From Henricia sp. BOLD:AAB3569 (Eukaryota; Echinodermata; Asteroidea; Spinulosida; Echinasteridae), in NCBI GenBank assembly GCA_037783545.1, contig JBBELK010001111.1:186001-250000 (forward strand): 64,000 nt of DNA, in the 5' to 3' direction. Shown one piece after another: positions 51,301-63,300 of this stretch. Numbering within the stretch: position 1 is the stretch's first letter; every line of letters starts with the position of its first letter. The position numbers and the translations under genes are program-made. Below the pieces are notes generated by a model that searched no databases, was not told where the DNA came from, and worked only from the letters and a program-made list of their open reading frames with translations.

Positions 51301-54300
51301 GGTCTTCCCCGATTGCGATGCCCCTCCTTCAACTGTCCATACAGCAGCATCTTCGGGATTCTGTCGTCCGCCATTTGGACGATGTGTCCTGTCCATCTCA
51401 GTTGGCACTTGATAATCAAGCACTCGATGCTGGGGAGGCCGCACTTCTCCAGGACCTGGAGGTTGGACACTCTGTCCTGCCACTTAATGTTGCAGATCTT
51501 CCGCAGACATCGTTGGTGAAACTGCTCCAGCTGCTGGATGTGCCGGCGGTAGGTGGTCCACGTCTCGCAGCAATACAGAAGCGCGCTCAGGACCACAGCT
51601 CTGTACACGGCAATCTTGGTGGAGAGGCGGATGCCGTGGTCTTGCCAAAGTCTCTTTGTCAGTCGGCCAAAGGCCGCACTTTCCAATGCGCTGCCTTTCC
51701 AATGCGCTGCATCACCTCAGCATCCAGGTATCCACTGTTCGCAACGGTGCTACCCAGATAGCAGAACTTGTCCACCGTCTTGATCTCTGCGTTGTTAATG
51801 ACGATGGGAGGAGGTGGTGGTGCATTGGCAGCCTGTGATGGTAAAGGCTAAAACATGGCTTCAGTCTTTCCAAGGCTGATCGTCAATCTGAATCGTCTGC
51901 AGGCAGCTGCAAAGCGATCCGTGATGTACTGCACGTCTTCGTGGGAGTGTGCACCCAGTGCATAATCATCTGCGAAGAGTAACTCCCATAGGATGACCTA
52001 GAACACTTTGGTCTTGGCTTGGAGTCTTCGCAGGTTGAAGAGCTTCCCATCAGTGCGAAACTGGATGTACACTCCTCTGTCGCAATCGCTGAAGGCATCG
52101 AGCAACATCGCTGCAAACAGAATGGAAAACAAAGTCGGGGCGAGAACGCAGCCCTGCTTCACTCCATTGCTTAGGAATCCCTGAAGGAATCCGAGACGTC
52201 ACCGTTCTCTTGGACTCTGGCTTGCATGCCGTCATGGAAGGAGGCAATCAGTGCTGTGAGCTTGTCTGGACATCCAAACTTCTGCAGGATCTTCCACAGG
52301 CCGTTCCGGTTCACGGTATCGAAGGCCTTAGTGAGGTCTACAAACACCAGGTGGAGCTCCTGATTCTGCTCCCGGCATTTCTCCTGTAACTGACGGACAG
52401 CAAAGACCATGTCGCTGGTGCCCCTGCCTGCACGAAATCCGCACTGCGATTCAGGGACAATAGAATCAGCGATGTGAGTAATGAGTCTGATGAGGATGAC
52501 CCTGGCGAGAATCTTCCCAGCGACGCAAAGGAGTGATATCCCACGGTGATTGTCACAGGATGTCTTATCTCCCTTCCTCTTGTAGACGTGCACTATAGAT
52601 GCATCCTTAAAGTCTTGTACAACTTGCCCCGCTTCCCAGATGGACCTGAACAGGGACGTTAGCTGCTCCAGGAGCACATTACCTCCATTCTTGTAAATGT
52701 CGGCAGGAATTCCATCTGCTCCAGGTGCCTTTCCAGATGTTGTCTGCTTCAGACCCTTGGCAACTTCAGCACTGGTTGGGGTGTCTGCCAGCAATTCCTC
52801 CACAGGCAGTTGTGGCAGGGATGCAATCGCCTCATCAGAAATGGTTGACTCTCTATTCAGGACACTGCTGAAGTGCTCAGCCTAGCGTGCAAGGATGTCA
52901 GTCTTCCCCGTCAGCAGGGTGGATTGGTCAGAAGATCGGACTGGGGTGGAACGCCTTGGGTCCGTAAACGTTGCGAAGGCCGTCATGAAGTGTTTTCATG
53001 TCATGGTTGTCAGCTGCTGCTTGTAGCTCCTCAGCTTTCCTCTCCCACCAGTCGTTCTTCATCTTCCGAAGTTTCTGCTGAAGAAGCTGCCTCGTCTGTT
53101 GGTAGTCCTGTTTCTTCTTGCTGCTGGTCTTATCGTCAAGGTGATCCTTGTGGGCCTTGTGCAGCTTGTCGATGAGCTTCTTGATGTCTTCTACATTCTC
53201 ATCGAACCAGTCTCGGTGTTTTCTCTTCACGAAACCAAGGGTATCTCCTGCGGCACTGTAGACAGCCTCTTGAAAGGACCTCCACTCCTCTTCCAAGCCG
53301 TCGCACTCCTGTTCGATGTTGGACAGGGATTCCTGGAGACTTTGCTGTAGTGCTTCCTTGTTGGGGATCAGCCGAGCGATGTTCAGCTTCCGGAGAGGCT
53401 TGTCTCTAGCCGTCTTCTTCTTCCAGGCCAGCTGTATGTTCATCTTGCTCCGGACCAGGTGATGATCGGACCAGCAGTCTGCTCCTCTCATACAGCGAGT
53501 GATGTGAACATCACGTCGGTCTCTTTGGCGCACTATAGCGTAGTCAAGCATGTGCCACTGCCTTGACCGAGGGTGCATCCAGGTGTTCTTGAACTTGTCC
53601 GCTTGCTGGAAGATTGTGTTAGTGATGCACAGCTCGTATTGTGCACACAGTGATAGCAGCATCAGTCCGTTGGAGTTGCACCTTCGAGTCCCATGTCGTC
53701 CTAAGACGTTCAGCTAACTACCGATAGAACACGGTTGAGATCCTCGTAGAAGGCTTCTTTTATATCGTCAGGATTGGTCATAGTAGGAGCATAGGCGCTA
53801 ATGACGGTGGCAAAGCAATCCCTTAATTGTGAGCTTGAGGCGCAGGGTCATCAGTCGATCATTGATCCCGCGGGGTAGGCTGTCGAGCTGTCTTACAAGC
53901 TTGGTGCGAATAGCAAATCCAACACCGGAGGTTCTTGGGGCGTCTTCAGGCTTCCCAATGCAGTAGAAGGTGTAGCCTCCACCAACTTCCCCAAGCTGTT
54001 TCCCCAGCCAATCTGGTCTCACTCAGAGCTGCTATGTCAACCTGGTACTGGCCTAGCATCCTGGTGATGAGCGCAGTGCGTCGCTCTGGCCTGTCTCCTC
54101 TGTCTAGCATAGTCCGTACATTCCATGCCCCAAAAGTTAGGGGCTTTCTCTTCTTCGTCTTCCTGTTGTTATTTTTGTTTCGACCGCTTAGTTGGATGCC
54201 CAGACAGGCGCGGTTTCCTGTCAGGTGCGTCGTGAGATAGGCTTTCTTTAGGGATCTCCCCGTCCCCTTGTGGGGAGAGCAGTGCTGTCCCTGAAAAAGG

Positions 54301-57300
54301 GCTGCTCTGCCGCTGTGGGAGGATACGAACACTGCATCTAGTCTACAGTGGACGACCATCACCCCACAGCCGCCTGCGTGCAGAGTCATGGCTAAGAACT
54401 CCCAGCAGCATCCTCTGCCTGTCACCACTTCTCCATCGCCGCAGGACTTTAGTACACGGTTGGATACTGGATAGCACCTAGCTTGTTTTTGGCGACCTGT
54501 TTGCCTGACCAGCACTTGAATTTGTTTAAAGTGAAGAAGGGGTGTGCAGTCCCGTCTCCACTCTCTCGCCTACTGACGCTAATAGTCCAACAGGTGCAGA
54601 AACTGCCACGTGCAAGACAGCCCCAGCAGGTGCAGCTTTAGTTCGGAGTATCCGTCTCCTAGTATATGTGTTTCAAGAGTGTGTTTCGTAAAAATCAAAC
54701 CTACGTGTACCTTTGTTGGTGTTTTCATGTGCAAGTGGTATATCCACCGAAGCGCTGTGATTTTACATTGCATGGAGTCGTGTTGCATAAACCTCGTCAA
54801 TACACTAACTATTGGAGCAACATCCAGTCTTATGGCTCTGCTTGGAAATGAAAAAAAATGTTATTTGCAACTTGTAAAACACAATACATCACTTTTAAGC
54901 CCACCGGACACCTTTGCAATTTCAATCTTAATTTATTATTATCCACAAAGGGAAATTGCTCTGTCGACCGCTAAAAAAAGGTTTTAAAAATATATACATA
55001 TAACACACACCATTAACTTCATTTATGGATAATGAAAACAAAAAATTAACCCTCTCCTGCTAGGGCATCCCAACAGAGGAGCCACTGCACATCACACAGC
55101 GCAGCCCTGGAGCCATAAGGGGGCGCACAAGCATGCTTTGGAGCAGCAGGAGGGTCAGAAAGAGAAAATTTTTCCACAATAAAACTTGACAATTACTGAT
55201 TAAGAATAAAAACACGATTGGACTAAATGGTACAAATGGACACAATGGTGAGGACATAGTACAAACGGACACAATGGTGAGAACATAATGGTATAAACAG
55301 ACAACGATGCAGACATAATTGTACAAACAGACAACAAGGTGCGGACAACAAGGTGCAGACACAATGGTACAAACGGACAATAGCATTGCACTAATGTTTT
55401 CTTGACAAAATAGTGTGGAAATGAACGTTTTTCGGACACAATGTTGCGGACATAATGGACCCAAAGCTGTCTGGACACAATTATGCAGACGGACACAATC
55501 ATCCTGTACATAGGTACAACCTAAAGTCCATGCAAAGTATTTCAATAAGTGAGCAATGCCAACCTCTGACTTGCTAATGATGTGCTCTGGGTTTTGTCCT
55601 CCGCTTCATCGTCGCTATCTTTATCGTCCTCCGTCGTGATGAGCCTCATGAGATTTTGATTGACCAGTTTGGCCGATTCTTTAATACGTAGCAGTAGTCA
55701 AGGAAATTATGGCCAAGCAATATTCAAATGGCTGTAAGCACACTAGACTGTAAACATCATGAAAGGTGCAAACTTCGCGAAAGGTATGAGCAAACGTTTT
55801 GAGCAACAGGGACTTTTTACCTTTTGGGGCAAATGTTATCTCCTCAAAACAACTTGAGGAAATTTCTTTGTGTGCATACTCATTTTTTTAGCAATCACTT
55901 CTAAAACACTGCTGCATCTATTGATTGCTTTCGATGACGTAGAAAATCCGGGAATGTTTGGTGGTCAACGTACACGCGCGCGCCAATAGACGCACATGAA
56001 CACGCGTAATAAATACTCACCAGCGTATTTTCATTCGAAGATGCCGCACGCGGGCGTTGTGATACGTTCAAATTATTGAGCATGCACTCGGCTTGTAAAA
56101 ACTAAACTGCTTTTACTTGATCGCGATGTTTAGCCTGAGGAAATGCGTTTTTATCTTTCTGGATACAACAGCCATGGCGCAACAACATCAAGCTAGTTCA
56201 AGCAACAGAGGTAAGTGCAACCAATGTGCTTTTCTTGCTCTTTTTGCCGGTTATTACTCGAGTCACGTGGGTCATGAAAAATGCCCGATGGAAGGGGTGA
56301 CGTCACCGGAAAGCAATCATTACAAATGTTCTTTTACTATGGAATTTGTTTAAGGTCTGCAGTGTTATTAAAAAATGAAGTACAATGTAGAAGTTTCTCA
56401 AGGCGCTGTGAGCAGCGAGCCATGGTAAAATTTTATGCGAGTACAGGGGTTGATTTCACTAACGCATATGATCATTCCTAACTCGAGATGCGATGGGTTA
56501 CCACTCCGTAACTCGTGCTGCGCCCTAAGAAACTTGCGATGGTGTAGCGATGCATATCTGCCATGGCAACGCACTGTAAGCTACGATGAGGCAATGGGTC
56601 ATCGTAGTGTACATTTTGACCAATGATGGTCGTGGTCTTTGCCATTTTTGGAAGACGAGAAACTCTGGCTCCCAAAAAAACTGATTGCCACTCTTGGTAG
56701 ATTCTATGCTAAGCGATATAAACAAGAGAAAATGTAGAATTTTGTACATACGATTTTAGCAGGTGACAAAAAGTGTTACCTCAAAACTGTTCAGTGTCCG
56801 ATGTTTTTGCTGCATGCAAGAAACATGGAAGCATCGCTGCAATTGGTCATCCATTGTCTATGTCGGACACAATGTTGTGTACGCATGTAATACAAATTTG
56901 AATGATGCTTCCGTGTTCTACACGCGTCCTACGCACGACTTAAAAATGGGTAAAACAAAAAGCGCTCACACGCTTGGTGACTGCACGAAATGTTTGGTAC
57001 GCGTCCCGTAAATTGCGCACTACATTTAACGTGCGCGCTTGCACTACGCAAAACTGACACGGAGACTTTTGAACTCGTGTAGCCGACGACCGTTATATTA
57101 AAAACATAATTCAGCACAGCAAACAGCCTTTGAGTAAATATGCTAATATCCCTAATCGATAACCGAACGCATCGCACTTACGATAGGTTTGGTGAAAACC
57201 ACCGCAGCACCCAACGTAGCCACGATCCATCGCAGCCCTACGATCCATCGCAAGCCTTATTATGGACCTTAACTTACGAAGAGTTTAGTGAAATCAATGT

Positions 57301-60300
57301 TTTAACTTAACTTCTGCAGGCATAAATGACATAGCTAATTTTTTTTAAAAAGGATATTTTTTCTGTGAAGATCATCATAAGCCATGCATGGCACAGTGGC
57401 ATTTAATAGTCCCGATGAAAACGGGATCATGCTACGACCAGCCTGGTTTAGGAATTCTACAAGCCAGTTATTGGCGGTCAACTGGATTACCTCATCTGCA
57501 ATAAAATGGTAATAATGCCTGTGTAATGTAGATTACACAGGGTTCTCCACTAATTGCCATCTTGTCCAGGTGTACTGAACTGCGCCCTCGTATGGTGAAC
57601 AGTGACCAACCCAATGTTCATCACGTGAGGGTGCTGCTCGAAACAAATGCATGTCTGTGGATGCACACAACTGGAGTCGCCAGTACAATGGATATGCGTG
57701 GTGAGTGAACGATAATGTTACATGTAGGCGACTTCACACCTAATTTTGGTGTGATGCAGCCTTAGTTATGAAATTGATTTTTTTTTTTCATTTTTTTTTT
57801 TTGTCCGAGCTGTAATTTTTCTTGTCCAGACGGTAATTGTTTGTCCGTGCGTTAGTGGCACCTCTAATGATTTTATACGGGTGGCGCGCCTGAAAAAAAA
57901 AAAAAAGGTGGAGAACCCCGACTCGGGAAAACGTGATTGGTAAACTGTTACAAAGGGTGTTATTTCCACCCATGATTAAAAGCCCATGTTGATAAAACTG
58001 CCTTGTAGAAATTTCAGGTGCAGTAATACTTCCTGAAACTTGAAAAATCAAGTTGGGTTAAATGGTAAAAAAATATTTTGCAAAAGACAAGTCTTTTTTA
58101 GAGAACCACCTTCATGTGTTAATTTCTTACACAAAATACCATTTTGGACAGAAATGAATTCATGTGTTGTTTGTTACCATTGTTATTAACCGCTTCTTTT
58201 TGTGTTTCTCCCAAAATTCTGTTTTATTGTGCTGTTTTAGTATGTCTAAAACTGCGTCCGCATTGGAGTTTTTTGGGAAATTTTACCGAGACAATGAACA
58301 AATTAAAAATGGCTAATTTTACTGCTGTCCTCATTTGGACTTTTTGGACACTGAAAAAAATTACCGAGACCATGAGAGAGCATGTGCAGTGTCCCTTCAC
58401 AGTATGACATTCGCAGCCCGGACGTACACTTCGAGACCGCTTTTACCAACTCGATGAGTCCGCATTGGACTTATCATCTCTGGAAAAGTTCCCTGGTAAA
58501 TTTTCCTGGGCAGCAGTTGGCCAGGAAAAGTAACCGCTGGATTCGGGAAAAGTTACTGAGAGGAAAACTTTCTAGGCTGTCCGCACTGGATTAAAAATGA
58601 GACAAGTACCCTTCGTCTCAGTAAGTTTGACAAAAAAGTCCAATGCGGACAGGCCTCTAGTCACTCTGCCTATGAAGAAGATTCTGATAGGGTCAGAATG
58701 TGAGGCCACTAATTTTACAGTGAGGTTTGCTACTGGACAGAAACAACAGAAAATATGCATACCACTAGACTGGCTGTGCGCTATGAGTATGTTGACCATG
58801 GATGCATAGTCCACACTGAATGGCAGATGCTTTATTTCCTTCATGAACTGATCCAGGCAAAATTCACACCTGCAAAGGTCAGAAGGCAAAGGGAACTGAC
58901 AGCCAGTAACGAAAAGGTCACACAACATAAAACATGCAGCTGTACGTAAACATGTAGATGAGTCTTTCCACGGTAAAGGGGGCATTTTGGCAACACAGAC
59001 CATATTTTCCAGTAAATACCTTTGTCTGGTCTCAAAATAAAAGCAATAAGTTTCAGTTGTTCTGAAGAGAAAAAAGGGTTACAAATAGTGTGACAACATG
59101 CCTTTCTAAAAACCCTGTGTACAAATTTCCAATATACGCTTGTAACCGGGACGTCCTAAAATGTAACACTTGTGTCCATCCCAGTTACGAGCATATTGGA
59201 AATTTGTACACAATTTGTAACCCTTTTTTGTGCATAAGTTATCTACTCAGAACAACTTAAACTTAATTCTTTTATTTTGAGACCAGAAAGTATTTCCTCG
59301 AAAATATTGTCTGTGTTGCCAAAATTCCCCCTTTACAGTGAAAAGACCCACATATACGTAGGTTTAATTAAAATAATGAACACAATATGTGGTATGGTGC
59401 CTAATCACCATGTAGTTGAAACAGTCAAATATGTGATGTGAGGAAATACCTGAGACCTCTGGTAAAACAGGCCGATGCTTTACCAGCTGATCTACAAGGC
59501 ACAGTGGTGTGCCAGTACTCCTCAGGCATTTGAAGTCGTAACAGATGCAAATCAACGTAAAAATGTCACAGTAGTAACAGGGTCATTCCATAAATTTGGG
59601 GTCCAAAGTGTGACATTTTTCTGTCCCCCGTTACACCTGACATGTGCTTATTTGCCATACAAGTATCATTAAAAATGCCTTCAAAACATATTTTTGTGAA
59701 TTGTACTTTATGTAATCACTCTTTGAGATAGAAGGCGTTTAAAGAATGTGTCCTGAATTTACAAACTACAACATTTTACAAGATGTCAGATGTCACGGGG
59801 ACAGAAAAAGTGGACCCCAAATTTATAGAATGACCCAACAGCGAAATTAATCTCTCTACCACAATTTTCAGCTCCCTATCCATAAAATAATGCATAGTTC
59901 CGACCTGTCAATCAAGCCGAACCCGCGACCAATCACAACAGAGCTAGCAGACGGCGCCCACGAAGGTCAAAGTGATGCAATCATCGATCACAATCACGCA
60001 ATTGTTTTGCCCATACAGTTTGTATGTTGTATGCGCACTGTGACCGGGTGAATTTTGGTTTCAATGTCGGGCGATTCGCTGTTCAAAGGTAGGAAAGCGC
60101 ATTTTTATGAAATATATGTCATCCCTGCATTACTAGCCCTTCGCTCAGTGTGTGCTACGGTAACTGTCGACCCCAAAACATAAATACCTTTGAGTTTTCT
60201 CCAATGAATCTGTGCTTTCCATGCCGAGTCCCGTTGCTTTGTACGTACATGTCGCCATTTTTTTGCGATGGCTTGTGAGCACATAGCAACAATATCTAAG

Positions 60301-63300
60301 GGGCGGGGTTAACTGGGCAATCTCGGAACTATGCATTGCCCAGAATGACAGAAATTAAAGTTTCCTTACATTTTTCGAATTTCTTTGTTTCCATCTCCTA
60401 GAATGTGGAACATCCCATCAAGAATTTCAGGCAGGTAGACAAGAAGATTGATATCCGGTACCGAGTTCAGTGTAGTTATCTAATGAAAAGAAATCACAAT
60501 CAAAATGTCAAATTTTAGTCTGGAAAAGCACTATATTTAGGGTGGATTCACACCAAGCTTTTTCGCACGTGATTTTCGATGCGCGTCGCTTAGAACCATA
60601 GAATTGACTTGGGCGAAAAAGTTTATTTCGTCATTTTGTGATTTTCAGTGTGTTTTTTCACTCCAAATTCCCTCCATGCTACTTTTTCTCAAAGCAACAC
60701 GCATCAAAAGTATGTGCGAAAAAGCTGTGTGAATCCACGCTCAGTGTAGTGGGCATTATAATCTTGACTTTAGAATTAAGAGTTAATAGGAATATTGTTG
60801 ATAAGAAGATTTTTTAATATGTACATTTTAACTTTGCACACAGTTTGAATTGCATAATTCATAGAGTACTAAAGTGAAAACGCAGAGGAGGATCCAGCCT
60901 CATTAAAATACAGGAATACAATGGATTTCTATTGTAATACTGTATTTTAATGAGGCTGGATTCGCCACTGAAACATCGCCCTTTGTGTGTTGTCGAGGTT
61001 ATTGGGTCTACACTTAGTAAACCAGCTACATGTAGTGATCTGTTTCCCTGCGCTTAAGTTGGCAATTTCTCCCAAAAAGGTATAATGTATTATATACCTC
61101 ATACATTGATTCTCGTTCACTGATTGGTTAAATGCAGATCACGCGACATAGATTAATTCAACCATTTCAGTGGGCAACTGAAAAAAGTACAATTGTTCGA
61201 CCTTTTGTGCAATAGGTCAAAGGATAGTACTTTATAAAAGTAATATTTCATAGCGCGTACACAATTGCCCGAGCGTGTGCCAATAGACTGCCGAAGTGAA
61301 TACGTCACCTTTTGTTGGTTGCCTAGGCAATGCATAGTTCCGACCTGTCAATCAAGCCGAACCCGCGACCAATCACAACAGAGCCAGCAGACGGCGCCCA
61401 CAAAGGTCAAAGTGATGCAATCATCACAAACAATCCCCGATGTTCTGCCCATACAGTTTGTATGTTGTATACTCTAGTGACCGGGTGAATTTTGGTTTAA
61501 ATGTTGGGCGATTCGCTGTTCAAAGGTAGGAAAGCGCATTTTTATGAATATATGTCATCCCTGCATTACTAGCCCTTCGCTCAGTGTGTGCTACGGTAAC
61601 TGTCGACCTCAAAACATAAATACCTTTGAGTTTTCTCCAATGAATCTGTGCTTTCCATGCCGAGTCCCGTTGCTTTGTACGTAGTCTCGCCATTTTTTTG
61701 CGATGGCTTGTGAGCACATAGCAACAATATCCAAGGGGGCGGGGTTAACTGGGCAATCTCGGAACTATGCATTGGATCTAAACTAAAAATCACTCAACCG
61801 CGTCCTAGTGCTTTTCCAATGGTACTTTTCCCGATGGCCATGATAGGTTTAGATCTAATTGCCATGGCAACGCACGTCACACTTCGGCTGTCTATACGCG
61901 GGAGACGCGTTCGCGTGAAGCAACTGGCAGTGGTGTTCGCGTTCACGCGGACAATGTGCACTTTGGCTTGGCTCTCTGAAAACTGAATTTTGTCCTGAAA
62001 ATACCAATCATTTGACGCAAAAAATCAGTGTATGAGGTATATAACACAAATATCGGTGATCTTGAATAGCAGTACTGCCGTTTCAAGATCACCTCGGGAC
62101 GATAGCTTGCATTATATACCTCATGCGTAGATTCCAGTCATCTGATTGGTTAAAAGTGGGGGCATTGAATCGGCTAGACCCGGCGCGTATGCCAACTGGT
62201 CAATAGTCTTTGCCATGCCCCGGGCATAGTCATTTAGCGGGTTCCGGACGCGCGCATTACATGTGTTAGCATATAGCTAGTTGTGCACCAACTATGCAGC
62301 TGGGCATAGTCATTTAGCGGGTTCCGGACGCGCGCATTACATGTGTTAGCATAGCTATAGCTGTGCACCAACTATGCAGCTGTGCGCTTCACGTAAACAT
62401 TCATCAGGACGGTAATGGCGGAATCTCGACGTCATTTTGTCGTCTGTCGTAGATGATGAAGTCCTTAAGAAAGTAAGAGAAGTGGCCTACAGTTAAAACT
62501 GTGTCAGGTGAAATGTGCTACTAAAGTGCCAGGTGATTATGCTACAATGTTTGCTGTAAATATACAACTTTTCCGCCGTAGACCAGCTTCCGAAATCGAA
62601 ACGCGAAGGACCACTGTCATGACTGTATAATGTCTCGTTACTTTTAACCAACCAGATGACAAAAATCTACACATTCGGTTTATAAAACAAATATTGACTG
62701 CTGTTTATTCGGGTCATGGTTAAGATTATAGGCCCTCGGTGATCTCGAAGCCATGACTATGCCCCTCGGCTTCCGCCTCGGGGCATAGTCATGGCTTCGA
62801 GATCACCTTGGGCCTATAATCTTAACCATGCCCCTCATTGCAGTCAATATTTGTATACTATCAATTTCTGTATACTATTTTATACAGGGAAAAAAAATCA
62901 TGTGGTGTTTGCTATTATTGCTATCGATACCTTTAATCAGGTTTTTCTTGTTAACTCATGAAGTAAAATTTTGCGTCACTACAAATGGTGTATTGGGGCT
63001 TTCACCAAGTCCGGGTTTCTGTTCGTAAAATTTATACAATTTTGTGCACAAAATGGCAAAAATCAGATATTGCACTGAATATTTCGAGTCCTTTTAAAGG
63101 CACAGGCTCGTCAGCAATGCGCGCCCGCCAAATGTGTTACATGCAATACGCAGCTCTATAGCAAAGGCATGGAGCTGCGTGTTTCGAGCACGAATTTGGC
63201 GGGCGCGCATTGCTGACGAGCCTGTGCCTTTAAGCAGACTTGTATGAAAAAAAAGGTTCATGTCCAAGCAATGTCATTCTTATCACTGACTTTAATCCAA

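Larger units (their letters stand above)
51015..54590 (-). mobile_element. Nearly full-length RTE-like LINE, recently decayed
   Basis: About 3.5 kb on the - strand holds, in order, an APE-type endonuclease ([31 protein letters not shown] at 54180-54030; [15 protein letters not shown]...WSDHHLV at 53560-53450), a basic linker ([21 protein letters not shown]), a reverse transcriptase ([28 protein letters not shown] at 52720-52320; LLFADD-type region near 51970) and a C-terminal region with RWTGHIVQM and [12 protein letters not shown]. Only a few frame breaks interrupt it (near 53800, 53690, 52860, 52150, 51850). It is inserted in a VAC14 intron in the gene's own orientation. The clade call rests on overall pattern. 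Confidence 0.9.

Noticed and set aside
51114..51761. 215-residue + strand frame
   Set aside because: Antisense of the LINE C-terminal region, which has clear protein motifs on the - strand.
55060..55545. Cys/Val-rich 161-residue frame
   Set aside because: Translation of a minisatellite; repeats such as CTIVS reflect the unit sequence.
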